DNA of 64,000 nucleotides from Saccharum officinarum (taxonomy: Eukaryota; Streptophyta; Magnoliopsida; Poales; Poaceae): assembly GCA_020631735.1 (NCBI GenBank), contig CM036168.1, positions 102,568,036 through 102,632,035 on the forward strand, read 5' to 3'. A program made the position numbers and the translations under genes. Positions 34,314-46,480 of the stretch are shown piece after piece (position 1 is the first letter of the stretch; the number at the start of each line of letters is the position of its first letter). The notes beneath the pieces are model-generated. The model was not told the DNA's origin. It was given only the letters and a program-made list of their open reading frames with translations, and ran no database searches.

Positions 34314-37300
34314 CACTTCAAGTGTTTAGTCCTTAATTGCATTGCATTTGCATGGCATAAACATAAGCATGCATCATTCATGTTTGTTATTTTATGTGAT
34401 GCAACACATGTAATTTTTCTAGGGTTTGTTTGATTTATTTCATGAAGTATTTGATAGATGGTGTAACAAAAGGGTAAGGTAGCCAATCATGACCTACAAC
34501 ACCTTAGTTATACTTAGGGTAACATTTGGAACAAGGTTCATGTTGACCAAAATTACAAAATTGCCCTCCAAGAAAAGTTTGACCACCATTTGACCCTAGA
34601 AGGCCCTAGTTTGACCAATTAAAAAGTCTAATTTAGAGACCTTGCATGGAAGAGCACCCTTAAGCAAAGTTGTAGAGAATTTCATGAGGAACAAAAGTTC
34701 TAATATGGCCATCTCATGAAAATGATCAGAACATGCTCAAAAATGGCCCACAAGTCAGTATTAGGGGCTGTTTGGGGACTTAGCAAATTTTGCTAAGTGT
34801 TGAGCTGAAAACCGTTTCACTGTACCTCACTTTGACAACTTGTAACTCACAAACTAGGCCGAACCAGTCCTTGAGCCAATTGACAAAGTTGTTGTCCACA
34901 CATAGCTCTACAACATTGTCAATATCACCATCACCTAGTTCTAAATGGTTTAGGAGATGTGGTGTCTTGAAAATGGGGTTTCAGTCGGGTTCACTGACTG
35001 AAAACACGTTTCAGTTTCCAAGTACACTACTTTGGAGCTCTGTGGTTTCAAATCCAGGCCGAACCAGCCCAAACTCCAATTGACAAACTTGTAGCCCTCA
35101 TGTAGCTCTATAAAATTGGTGTTATCATCTTCTTCTAATTCGAACTGGTTTGGGAGAAAATCGGTGTTGAACTTGTCCTGTCAGTCGATGCCTTGGAGCT
35201 CTGAAACGGCACGTTCAGACACCGACGGCCGCGGCCGACCGCGTCGTGGCGCTCGGGCAGAGCCCGGTGGCCGCGTGGCGCGCGTGTTCTGCCGACGCCC
35301 CACGTCGCCTGCGAGCTCAGCGTGAAGACCAGGGCGACCCGCTTCCCCCTCCATTCCATCGCCCTCCTTCCCTCTCTCATTTCCAGAGCGGAGAAAACCG
35401 GGCCGCCCTTGCCGCCCCTCTCCGGCGAGCTCGTGCCCGCTCACCACCGCATCGCAGTCCCCCAGACCTCGCCAATCTCTTCGCCTCACCACCCTCCATC
35501 TCCTTGACCCACCGAAGCCCGTGATTTGACTCGAGGTGAGCCGCATTTCCTTCTTCCCCATCTCCGAGAGGTCGCCGGAGCCCGCCATGGGACCTCACCG
35601 TGGTCGGGGTGCTTCGGGTCTCTCTCCGTCCTCCCTTCCTAGCAAAATGGAACCGCCTAGCTTCGGTGAAGCTCGCACCGAGCCTGGACCGCACCGTGCA
35701 TCTTCACCGGCGACGGCGCGCCGCCACCGGACACCACCGGCCGCCGCTCGCGGTGACAAGCCCCTTCCACCCCATCCCCATCCGTTCCACGAGCACCAAT
35801 CGACGCACCGGGTGACGGAGAACACGAGGCGGTGTCCGATTGGCCGAGCGAGCCCTTCTCCGGCGAGCTCGAGCTCGTCGGAGCTCGCGGGTCTCCGCCT
35901 CCCCTGTCCCTCTGTCCCTGACTGCGGGGGCCCGCCTGTCAGTTGCCAAGCGCGGGCGGGACAGCCGAGCAGGCCGCGCGCGCGCGAGTCGTGGACCGAG
36001 TTCTTCCGGGCCGGCCCAGTCATCCGAAATGAAATTCATTTTTATTATTTTGTCACTGATTTTTGTACAAGTTGGAAAAATGTAGATCTAGGGTTTTAAT
36101 GATCCAAAAATCATGAGATAAATTTTATTAGGGTCCACATGATGTGTAGTATTTTAGAAAAATATAAATCTGGAATGTGATGTTTAATTTTTAGGAGAAT
36201 TTAATAGATCCTTTAAATGTGTTTTAGAATGCATGCAAATTTGTTAAATTTATAACTTGAGCTGTAGTGTTCCATAAATCATAAAATTTGATGGGTAGGT
36301 TACTCTATGCTAGTCCTAGCTCTGGTAAAAATTTGGGCATCAGTGCTTAAGTACTTTTCAAGTTATAATGCTATCTTGTTATTTTAGGAAATGCTTAAAG
36401 GAATTTTTGTAATTTTTCTACATGTGCAATGTTCTTATAAATTTTTGGAGAATGTCTTGGTATCTTAAAGTGTCTAAGAAAAATATGAAATCTGTTGTTT
36501 GACACTTTTCAATAGGGTTTCTTATTTATACAAAAATCAGCCTTATTAGCTTGTGAATTTTGTGTAGGGAGTTCCTGTGAATAAAAATAGTTCAAATTTT
36601 TACAGCAGTCGCTTTTTGGGTCAAAGAGTCCTCTGTAATTTTTGTAGAATTTTGGGAGCAGTCTACATATATGTTTAAAATTCCACTTAATTACTTAAGT
36701 AAATTAAGAAATGGGTTTAAATAAATGTTCTAGGTGGGCACACCTTACTTTCTGGTGTCTTTGTGATATTTGTGAACTTGTAGTAGCATTAGTTTGGTTT
36801 TAGAGAATGGTTGCCACATCAATAAATATTTAACCTTTGTAATTTAGGTTTTCTGGACAGCTAAGTAGTAATTCTAAATTTGGCTTTGATAAAATTGGTT
36901 GCTGGACAACCTGTAAATACCAAAGTTGGAGTAAACTTGATGAACTAGCTTGTGTTAAAATTGGGAAGCATTTGGCTTAGTAGTTTGAGAGTTACTGTTG
37001 TTTAAAGTGGCAGTTCAAAATCTGCTACTCTCTGTTTTGGAGAGGACAGATTCTGGAACTTGTGAAGTTTGACATGGAAAACTTAGGAGTTTGGAGTTGA
37101 GGTCTGAAAATGAATTGTAGTACATTTCTTAGGCTTTCCAGATTGTCTTAGATCATATCTTTTGGAATTATAAATCTCCAGTTGTGATAAAAACAAGTAG
37201 CTGCTATCCAGAACGCTTACTGTGGTGTTTTGCTGATTGTTATGGTGAGATATCCTAAGACATGCTACTTTTGTAATTGTTAGGTGTTAGGGCCTTAACT

Positions 37301-39146
37301 GAGGATGAGCAGCTTTGTCTTAGGTTAAGTAGATTAGGTGAGTACTTCTCTACTAGAGAAGAGATTTGCACGTACTAGTAAAATAACTTGAATAGAGTAT
37401 TTTATTCTGAAATGCATTTCATTCCGAGCATGTTGCACCCATTTATGCATCCATTATATTTATTGTGCATTCATGCAATAGGTGTACCGGAGGGGGTGAC
37501 ACTCCTCGAATTCGAACAAGCAATACCGGAGGAGGTGCTGAGTCAACCGGAGGAGTTAGCAGAAGAACCCAACGTCGGGGAAGCGCCGTCAGAAGATCTA
37601 CCCGAGTGTCCGGACCACCGGCCCGCAACCTTTCTGAAAGGCAAGCCCCGGTGCATGCTGAACCCATCGTTTTATAAATATATCTTGAGTACTTTTAATT
37701 GTTTACTGCATTAAGTTGTAGGAGTTATATGAAAACACTTGCTGCATTATACCTGTCCTTGTCCAGATATCGTACTTAATCCTATATTAGGTTTAGGCAC
37801 GTGTCAATGCTTAGCCCTGCTTAGTACGGTAGAAGTCGGGTGATTTCCGGTCATCCGCGAGATGTAGGAAGAAGTCACGAGTGGCTTTATGGCTATCGTG
37901 GATGGAACCATGCTTTAAAATGAAATTGAGACCGGGCGGGAGTTCGATAGTACAGCCGCAAGACACTTCACGTCTTGGGTGTGGAGCTATGCCCGTCTGA
38001 GTCGTTTAAGGACCGATTCGCTGTACGTCCTTGAGTCATGTTGAACGCAGTCTAACACTTAGTTGGCCGGATAAGTCGTTCCGACCGCGAAGCCGAGTAA
38101 TGTGGTTCAGGCCGGGAATCGAATGGTAGGTTGCTTCTTGGAGGAGAGAAAGGATGTGCTTGGGGACATTGGCGTGAGACCAAGGGGGGGTTAGAGTCCC
38201 TATCACCTGGCAGAGTGTCGCCCTTGGGGTCGCGACATCATTCGGACCCGCGATTCCTGAATCATATGACAAGGTGGCCTGTGCGACCCTGGCAGGGGTC
38301 TGCACGGTGAGTGTTAGAAATACCCCTCCAGCTGGATAGGAATTCGATTCGAATCGCCGTCGCTCCCGGTTAGTGAGCACTTGACTTAAGCAGCGGCAAC
38401 GTAGATCTCATTAAATGAACTGGTGGTTAAGGGAATGATACAATGTTGCCATAATGATATACCTGCTATGGATATAATAATCATGTTGTTTGATTATAAT
38501 CAAGTGCATGTTTAGTACAGGTGCTAAGATAGATGACAGGTAAATGCTAAAAATAACTGCTAGTACAGGTTATAAGAATTTCAATTACTTATGCCTTTAT
38601 GCAAAATGTTATGTCAGCTAGCCCCTTGTGTAAGCCTTGCATAATCCTTGGTGTCATCTTATTTCTGGTTTTCGACGGGTAAGTCTAGCTGAGTACATTC
38701 CAGTACTCAGGGTTTATTCCCTCCTGTTGCAGATGACATGCTTTATCAGGGATTCTGCAAGACGTGTCTCCACCCTGCGGGTGACGATGACTAGATCACA
38801 AGGGCGTGATCGTCTTTATGTACTTTCCTCATGCTTTTGCGGGTTGTCGATCATCCAGACTGGCAGTATTTATTTAACTAATGTGTGTGTTATGCTTCCG
38901 CTACTTTCAAACTTGGTTTGTAATATTTGCTACTCCGTGGTGTAAACTTATTTCGGGACTACTTGTGAAATGTATCGTATGATGTTGTATGTTGAATGAT
39001 GCGATCCTGGTTGTAAGCAGTTTGGTTTGAAATCCTTCGTGATTTCGATTGACTACCGGGATTATATGGGCTCAAGTTTGAAAATTTGAGCGCTTCGGTG
39101 CTTGTTTTCGTACTTGTGCTCTTATAATTTGGTCGGTTCTGTTACA
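34309..39146 (+). repeat. LTR-D (4838 bp) of gypsy copy 2
   Basis: It starts TGTAACAC and ends TCTGTTACA, followed by GTGGG. It is almost identical to LTR-A (differences noted near 35960, 35995, 36610, 37351, 38623 and 38809) and clearly less similar to LTR-C of its own copy. Confidence 0.9.
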
Positions 39147-39151
39147 GTGGG
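39147..39151. repeat. Right 5-bp target site duplication (GTGGG)
   Basis: This matches 6640-6644. LINE ORF1 continues in frame immediately after it. Confidence 0.9.
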
Positions 39152-39639
39152 GGAGTGGTTCATCTTCTGCTGCGCGCCCACAGAAATCTCAGTTCAGCAG
39201 ATCCAGTGATGATCGAGCCTCGAAGGATGGGAATGGGTCTCGCCACTCGGCCAGTTTTGTTGGGGAGTCGAAGGAGCAGGAGGTCCAATCTCCTCTCAAG
39301 AACCATGGCCGGTCGCTAGCTCTAGAGAAAAAGGAAGGTGCCTCCAGGGCTGGCAGACAGCTTGACCTAAAGGGAGAAGATGAGCGCCATCCGGCTCCGC
39401 GCAAGCGGAAGTCGAAGGCGACAACAGGAGTCGTGCAAACCCCTGACCTGAATATCCCACTGGGTTGGTCGAGTGCGATCGTCCCGGTGGGTTTAGTGAA
39501 TACACGAGTGAGCCAACTTGACACCTCCGCGGAGTCCAGTGGGGGTAGTATGATTGAAACTTTAAAGAAACAGAGGAGGGGATCCAAGCAATTTGCAAGA
39601 TCGGCGGCAGCTGCGATGGACAGCCCCCGCCGGGCATAA
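39152..39639 (+). pseudogene. LINE ORF1, 3' part
   Basis: This continues the frame cut at 6644: a Ser/Lys-rich, low-complexity C-terminal region without a further domain (SGSSSAARPQKSQ, then TPDLNIPLGWSSA), ending at TAA 39637-39639. That stop overlaps the ORF2 start codon by one base (TAATG). Confidence 0.75.
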
Positions 39640-42600
39640 TGAATCTCCTAAGTGTGAACTGCCAGGGCTGCGGGTGACCCGAGGCAGTTCAAGAGCTCCA
39701 CCTGTTGGTAGAGGAGAAGAAGCCTGCGGTGGTGTTCTTGATGGAGACGAGGATGGGTGAGGAGCGCGCTCGTGGCCTGCAACGATCCCTTGGCTTCCCT
39801 AATGCCATCGTTGTTAGGTCTGAGGGCCTCAGTGGGGGGCTGCTCTTGCTATGGCGACGGGATGTTGTGGTGGCGGAGCTGAGCAAGTCCAAATCGCATA
39901 TTGATGTGCTGGTGTCTTGCGACAGCTTGCGAGTCACGCAATGGATATTAACGGGGTTCTATGGGGAACCACGAAGAGAACGACGCAAAGACTCTTGGTA
40001 CCTCATGAGATTCTTGAGGGCACAATCATCATCTCCTTGGTTGTGCGTAGGAGATTTCAATGAGGTGCTTTCGGCGGAGGAACAGATAGGCGGCAATGAT
40101 AGGGAGTTGTGGCAGATTGTAGCTTTTCAAGATGTGGTCAGTGACTGTTGTTTGACAGATCTTATCTACCATGGCTTGCCCTATACGTGGGATAACCGGC
40201 AGGAGGATAGCAACAATGTTAAAGTCCGGATTGGGCGCTGGGGGACAATAGTTTCATGGATGTGATGGGTGAATCAGAAGTCTTCCATATTCCTTTGGCG
40301 GAGTCGGATCACTGTGGGCTCCTGGTTCAGGTGAGGGCGAAGGAGCCGTTTGGACATAGGCGTGGCCGGCGCAAACAAAAACCTTTCAGATACGAGAATA
40401 TGTGGAGAAGCCATGGCAAATATATGGATTTCGTCAACCGATCGTGGGATCCTGGAGCAGGCCCGCTGGAGCTTGTAGCTGCTTCTACTGCCCTCTCGTC
40501 CCTATAGGTCTCACTGAAATCTTGGGACAGAGATGTTTTTGGGTCTGTTAAGCAACAGGTCCAACAGCTACGTGTGGACCTAGAGAAGGAAAGGAGCAGC
40601 ACCTTGCATCGGGGGCCAACAGACCGGGAACGGGATTTGGTGTCCAGGTTGACGGTGGTCCTGGCAAGGGAGGAGACTATGGAGCGTCAGAGATCAAGGA
40701 TCTCTTGGCTGCGTGAGGGTGACAGGAACACAAAGTTTTTTCAAGTGAAAGCTCGAGCAAGGAGTCGAGCTAATAGAATCAGTTTTTTGGTGCATGCGAC
40801 AGGCTAGTCTTTCACGGCCCAGGATGATTTTGAACGACTGGCACGCGAGTTCTATCAGAAGTTGTTCACGGCTCAGGAAAATCTTCAACCGGAGCTCATA
40901 TGTCAGCATGTGCCGCGAAAGGTGACGCCTGACAGGTGCACTATGTTGGAGAGGCCTTTTACTGAGGAGGAGGTTGAAGCTGCCCTCTTCCAAATGGCCC
41001 CAAACAAAGCACCGGGGGTCGATGGCTTTAACGCCGGTTTTTTCCAAGTGCATTGGTAGCTGGTGAAACCGTGCGTAGTGAATGCAGTACTGAATTTTCT
41101 AAACGGAGGGGACTTGCCTGAAGATGTAAATAAAACATTACTGGTCCTCATCCCGAAGGTATCTAATCCTCAGGAGCTATCCCAATTCCGGCCTATCTCG
41201 CTTTGCAATGTGTTGTATAAGTTGTGCTCAAAGACTATGGCCAACAGGCTCCAAGTGATTCTGGATGAAATTATAGCTGAAGAACAAAGTTTATTCGTGC
41301 CGGGACGATTGATCACCGACAATGTCCTGATAGCATATGAGTGCATACATTATTTGCGAAATAAGAAAGGGAAGGTGGGGGGCTGTGCGATCAAAGTGGA
41401 CATGGCAAAGGCATATGATAGAGTGGAGTGGAGCTACCTGTTGGCTGTTATGCAGGCTCTGGGGTTCCTGGACTTGTGGTGCTCTTTGGTCATGAAATGT
41501 GTCTCATCAGTCTCTTTCTCGGTCCGAGTTAATGGTGTTTTTTCAGAGAGCTTTAAACCCTCCCGTGGCATTAGACAAGGGGACCCAATTTCATCGTATC
41601 TGTTCCTTTTGTGTTCGGAAGGGCTCTCGTGCTTGGTGAAAAATGTTGGGCCATTATATATATCCAGAGGGGTGCGAGTGAGCCAGAAAGCACCATGGAT
41701 TTCTCACCTCCTTTTTGCTGACGATTGCCTGATCTTTACTCAGGCATCAAAAAAGGGGGCAGATCAGGTTGCTGCAATATTGGAGGACTACAATAAGGGT
41801 TCTGGTCAACTGGTGAATAAGCAAAAATCAGCAGTTTTCTTTAGCCTAAATTGCCAACAAGCTTGCAAGGCGGATGTTCATGCTAGTCTGCAGATTCCAA
41901 ATGAGGCACTGGGAGAGAAGTATCTTGGCTTGCCAACGGCAGCAGGGAGAGGAGCTACTGCAACGTTTGACTATGTGCCTGCTCGGGTACGTGGCTTCGT
42001 TGGAGGGTGGGCAGAGAAGAGCTTGAGTTGTGCGGCCATAGAAGTGTTACTGAAAGCAAATGCTCAGGCAGTGCCCACTTATCCTATATCGTGCTTCAAG
42101 CTGTCACCGGTAGTATGCTGCACGCTCACTTCGGCGGTATCAAATTACTGGTGGGGCAGCTCGCTGGATAACCACAAAATCCACTGGCTCCGATGGGAAA
42201 AATTGACGAGATCCAAAAGCCAGGGAGGTATGGGATTCAGGGATTTTACGCTTTTTAATCAGGCAATGCCGGGAAAATAGGGATGGAGGTTGATCACGAG
42301 GCCGGATTCGCTATGTGCTAAGGTACTGAGGGGTAAATATTTTCCTAATGGTGACTTCCTCTCGGCTACTAAAAGAAGGCGCAGTTCAGAGACTTGGAGT
42401 TCTATCCTTCATGGTCGTGATGTACTGAATCGTGGGCTCATTAAGAGAATTGGCCCTGGTGAGACCAATATTTGGGAGGAGAACTAGATCTCGGGACTGA
42501 GATCTCTCTGGCCTCTAGTGCGACCAACCACAACACGGGTTGAGGCGGTCAGAGACCTTTTTATTCTCGGTACGCATGTGTGGAACGTTGAACTGGTGAA

Positions 42601-43773
42601 CAAGACCTTCATGGCGTTGGAGGCGGAGGAAATTTTAAAGATCAAGCCCGGGGTTTCTCAGACCCATGATGTTACAGCATGGGCTTTTGAGAAGAATGGC
42701 TTCTACTCCGTGCGCTCAGCATATAGACTTCTGAAGGAGTCACAAATGGCAAATTCAATGGCCTCTTCTTCGGAAGCTGGAGCGTCAGGTGATGGGCGGG
42801 CATGGAGTCTTCTATGGAAGCTTGACGTTCCCCCAAAAGTGCGGGTATTTTGGTGGAGGGTACTCCACGATGCTTTGCCGTCTAAAGTAAAGTTGAAGAG
42901 GCGACATGTGGCAAAGGAAAGTTTCTGTGAGGTTTGTGGAGATCCTGAGGAATCCGTGTATCACGTAATATGGCAGTGTCCGATTGCAAAACGTTTCTGG
43001 GCTGAGATTAAGAGAGTGTTGGGGCATGTCGTTCCAGACTTCCATCCATATTCCTGGGCGACAGACATTTTCTGTCCAGAGGTATGCCCGCCGAAGATTG
43101 TTGCTGTGGTGGTATGTGGCGCGTGGTCGCTGTGGTCTGGCAGGAATGCTAGACGTCATGGAAGGCAGGTTTGGGAACCTGGAGCGGCGGTGAGATATAT
43201 TTCCAAGCTGCTTGAGGAGATGGCGATGCTGAAAACACCGGCGAGGCTAGGCCAGCCACGGATGGCGATGAAATGGAAGAAGCCGGAGAAAGGTTGGTGC
43301 AAGGTGAATACCGATGCTGCCTTTGACACAGTGTCTAGCACGGGTAGTGCTGGTGTGGTGATTCGTGATGAACAAGGACAGGTGATCGCAGGAGCTGCTC
43401 GCTGGTTCGATCATGTCCAAGACGCTCTCACCGCCGAGGCACTAGCAGCAAAGGAGGGACTAGAATTGGCTATGGAAATAGGCTGTGGAAAAGTTAAGTT
43501 ATTCTTGAAACTGATTGCAACACTCTGAAGTCCCTTTTAGTGAATAGTGAAGGCATGAGATCCTCTATAGGAGGTATTTGTTTTGATATTTCAGAGCTAG
43601 GTAGGAGTTTTGTTGAGTTTAAAATTGCTTGGGTGAGTAGGGACGCTAACTCAGTGGCACACTGTTGTGCTCGCTTGGTGTCGGCCACTGAGCCCGCTTT
43701 GTTTTGGCTAGACTGTATCCCAGAGTGGCTTGTGGAATTAGCAGCTGATGATTGTACTCCTGTCATTGATTAA
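39639..43773 (+). pseudogene. LINE ORF2: endonuclease, RT, zf-RVT, RNase H; degenerate
   Basis: The second LINE protein nicks the target and reverse-transcribes. The start is MNLLSVNCQG at 39639. The endonuclease runs to about 40340 (VVFLMETRMG, LCVGDFNEV, SDHCGLL). RT lies at about 40960-41900 (NKAPGVDGF, QFRPISLCN, the catalytic FADDC near 41715). zf-RVT is at about 42800-43010 (KVRVFWWRVLHDALP, CEVCGDPEE, HVIWQCP) and RNase H at about 43290-43700 (VNTDAAFD, TAEALAAKEGL, SRDANSVAH). Stops occur at 39675, 40505, 40805, 41057, 42278 and 42485, with frameshifts near 40260 and 43500. It is non-functional. Several stops look like former CAG codons. Confidence 0.9.
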
Positions 43774-43798
43774 TGAAAGCTCTGAATTGCTAAAAAAA

Positions 43799-43815
43799 AC
43801 AAAAATCTCCTTTAG
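43799..43815. repeat. Right target site duplication of the LINE (17 bp)
   Basis: This is an exact repeat of 5475-5491, placed directly after the LINE's A-rich tail. Confidence 0.9.
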
Positions 43816-44639
43816 CACTACCCCGCCACGTTTGGCTGTTTAATTGGGCCCTAGTATACATCCTACAAGAGCCTAAATGTGTATTGAAGGCACCTGTGTG
43901 CCATGCAGCCGGAGAAAACTATGGATACATAAGAGAATTATTAAAGACAACATACAGAGTAGTTGATAAATTTATCACAATCCAATAAAGATTCTGTAGT
44001 ATCTATATGCTTATTATGAAAGAAAAGTGGCAAAACATAAGTAATTTTTATTCTCACCTCTATATACTTCATCCACCAAGGGCCAAATTAGGTCGGAGCA
44101 CTCGGAGAAAACACCGGCCTTCGAGTTCGTGGCCAGGAGGAGTGAACAAGGCGACGCGAGCCTTGCGTGTTGGTTGGGTAGAGGTCGGACTGCCGAGGCC
44201 CAAGGGAGCAATGAGCTAGGCTGCTACTGCAAGTAGCAACCGCCTGGGCCACCCGGCCCGTCGCTTCTTATTGGGCCCATTATTGTTTTGTCGGCTGTTT
44301 AGGTTCGTGTGTGTATTTAGCCTACTATTGGACCGTTCGAGCCGGGTTCCGATTGCTTTTGCTTCTCCTTCTAGTAAGCGCCAACAGATAGACCATTCGT
44401 CGATCAGCATTGAGCGACCATGTAAATCGCAGTGTTGCTGGTCGTTTGGGAGTATGGTGCATAGTACTGAGGAAAATTTAAAGAAGCCTGGAACTAGAAA
44501 AGTATAGGACTGCTGTCATACTAATACGACCAATTTGGAGAGTATAGCTGTAACTTTGCATTGACTTTGTCAGGGATAGTTTATCAAAATAGATCGCTTT
44601 ACGCAGGAATGGCACGGCCCAGTACCTCCTGCAAAACAA
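43816..44639. other. Intergenic, nothing recognised
   Basis: This is AT-rich then mixed sequence. Short frames on both strands overlap and show no domain. No RNA gene was seen. Confidence 0.45.
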
Positions 44640-45487
44640 AGAGAGGTGATGATGAACAGGACAAGGACAGGGGCACACGGCAATGAAGGCGTTTCGGACG
44701 CGTGTGGTGTGTGAAGCTCGGCGTCACGCGCAGCTTCAACGGCTCGCGGGTCACATGATAGCGCGGATCGGGATTAGTGATGGCCCGATAAATAAATGTA
44801 AGTGAATCCAAAGCACTCCCTTCCATTGCTACGAGTAGCCGCCGCCCGCCGCGCCGCCACCGGCAACACCATAATGACTAGGCGCGCGTGGCCGGCGTCG
44901 GCGGCCGGTGTGAGCGCCACGGCGCCGCCCGCCGCTCGAGCTCGCATTGGTGGAGGTTCGCGTGGAGTTTGCGCACGCCATCAGGAGTGGTGGAGCGTGC
45001 GGCCGGCCAAAAGGCCAAAGGCGCCGTCCCGTGAACCCTTTCAAGACCTTGTCAGCATTAATGGACGTGCCGGCTCGCCTCGCCGCGCGGGCTGCAGTCG
45101 AAGTCGCTAGTCGCCACACTCCGTGCCCGCGCGTCTGTCGTTCCTCATCCATGCGCCGCCACCGGACTCCGGCAGGCTACGGGTGGTGGCCGCCGGCCGG
45201 GCACAGAGATTCGCAGCTACCTAGCGCCAAAAGCACACTGACCATGTCAGGGTCACGAACTCCTGAGCGAGCCCACCTGCGGAAAGCTGGCCCGCGCCCG
45301 CGCTTAGCTGCGCTAATGCGGACCACTTGGCATTCATTGGCGGCAGCCTGTGCGGGACGCGCCCCGCCCCGCTGGTCGTAACCGCTGCCCACCGCCTGCT
45401 CGTCTCTAGGGACTAGCAGGATCTCTTGGCAAACACCACGCCGGTCCCCTCTCAGTTTTCACTACGCTCGTACCCTCGTTTTACCGT
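44640..45487 (+). other. GC-rich stretch with TATA-like box; possible gene remnant
   Basis: A GATAAATAAATG box lies at about 44786, followed 80 bp later by ATG 44872 and a GC-rich open frame (MTRRAWPASAAG, ending 45110). Overlapping frames exist on both strands (44947-45381 plus, 44829-45152 minus). The texture is that of a grass gene 5' end, but no domain is recognised and no frame dominates. It could be a dead or captured gene fragment. Confidence 0.2.
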
Positions 45488-45762
45488 GGCCTTGTTTAGA
45501 TTCTAGAATTCACCCTTAAATTCTACTATGCAAAAAGAAGATTCCCGTCACATCAAAATATTGGCAAATGCATGGAGTACTAAATGTAGATGAAATCATA
45601 AACTAATTGCACAGTTTTATTGTACTTTTTAAGACGAACATTTTGAGTCTAATTAATCAATTTTTGGATAATTTTTTACACTAAAAAACAAAAGTGCTAC
45701 AGTACTCGGGGGTGACATTGTGCAGAATTTGCCACCCCCGAGTTGGGTAACTAAACAAGGCC
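45488..45762. mobile_element. MITE 9 (GTTTAG-type, second subfamily)
   Basis: The ends are GGCCTTGTTTAGATTC and GGTAACTAAACAAGGCC. The interior is MITE 2 in the opposite orientation. Confidence 0.75.
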
Positions 45763-46019
45763 CGTGTCGATCGGGACGACGCTGCCTCCTGCTGCCCTGC
45801 TCCCAGTCCCAAGTCCAGAACGAGGAGACACGGGGCTTCACCCTGAACAACGGTTTAACAAAACCGGCTGCCAGCCCATAACCAGCCCAGCCAAAACTAA
45901 GGTCACGGTTACAATACGGTCTGGGCCGGAACCCATCTAGCAAACCAAGGTTTCGACAGCCTCCTACACCGGTCACAGTCAGAAACCATCAAACCATCGA
46001 AACCAGGAAAAGAAAGAGC

Positions 46020-46480
46020 AAGCGATGCGGGGGCGCGGTGCTGGCTGGCACGAACTCGAGCGCTGCAGCGGCGGGAACGGCACCGGCGAGCACGAGCTCG
46101 AGGCTCGAGCGTGGCGGCGGTGGGCGCGGCACCGGCGTGCGTGGCAGCGGTGGCGGCGGTAGTCATGGCACCGGCGAGCCCGAGCTTGAGCGCGGCGGCG
46201 GCGGCGAGCGCGACCTCAAGCGCAGCAGCGGAGGTGGCGGCGAGCGCGACCTCGAGCGCAGCTGCGGCGGCGGCGGCAGGCGCGGCACAGGCGAGCCTGA
46301 GCTCGAGCGTGGTGGCGGCGAGCGTGACCTCGAGCGCCGCCGGCGGCGGCTGCGACTCGACCTCGAGCGCAAAGCCAGTGCTAGCAGTGGGCGCGAGGTC
46401 GAGCGCAGCATTGGCGGGCATGAGGTCGAGCACGGTAGGAGCGGCGATGAGCGCGACAGCATCGCTCAAGCCGTGTAAAC
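46020..46480. repeat. GC-rich degenerate minisatellite
   Basis: Imperfect units built on GGCGGCGAGCGCGACCTCGA repeat with variable GGC padding, roughly 24-45 bp apart. Frames are open through it on both strands (minus-strand 45909-46748 reads as repeated ALEVALAA; plus-strand 46038-46478 as GERDLERS). These are by-products of the repeat, not recognised proteins. The flanks (45840-46019 and 46481-46650) are rich in CCGG/AACC motifs of unknown nature. Confidence 0.6.

Larger units (their letters stand above)
23099..39146 (+). mobile_element. Ty3/gypsy chromovirus copy 2 (Tekay/Del-like)
   Basis: This is a second complete copy in the same orientation. It has LTR-C 23099-27897, a primer-binding site at 27900, an H3-tail-like ORF 28672-29256, gag-pol 29910-34313 (frameshifted), a purine tract, and LTR-D 34309-39146. 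GTGGG and the rest of LINE ORF1 follow. The internal region is about 99% like copy 1 outside one divergent patch. Confidence 0.9.
5492..43798 (+). mobile_element. L1-type LINE with RNase H, split by gypsy insertion
   Basis: This is a non-LTR retrotransposon in plus orientation, bounded by a perfect 17-bp target site duplication and ending in a short A-rich tail (43792-43798). Excluding the insertion at 6645-39151 it is about 5.8 kb, the usual size for a full-length plant L1. ORF1 lies at 5807-6644 and 39152-39639. ORF2 lies at 39639-43773 with endonuclease, reverse transcriptase, zf-RVT and RNase H regions. It carries many stops and at least two frameshifts, so it is dead. The insertion lies inside ORF1, after the zinc knuckle. 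Confidence 0.9.
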
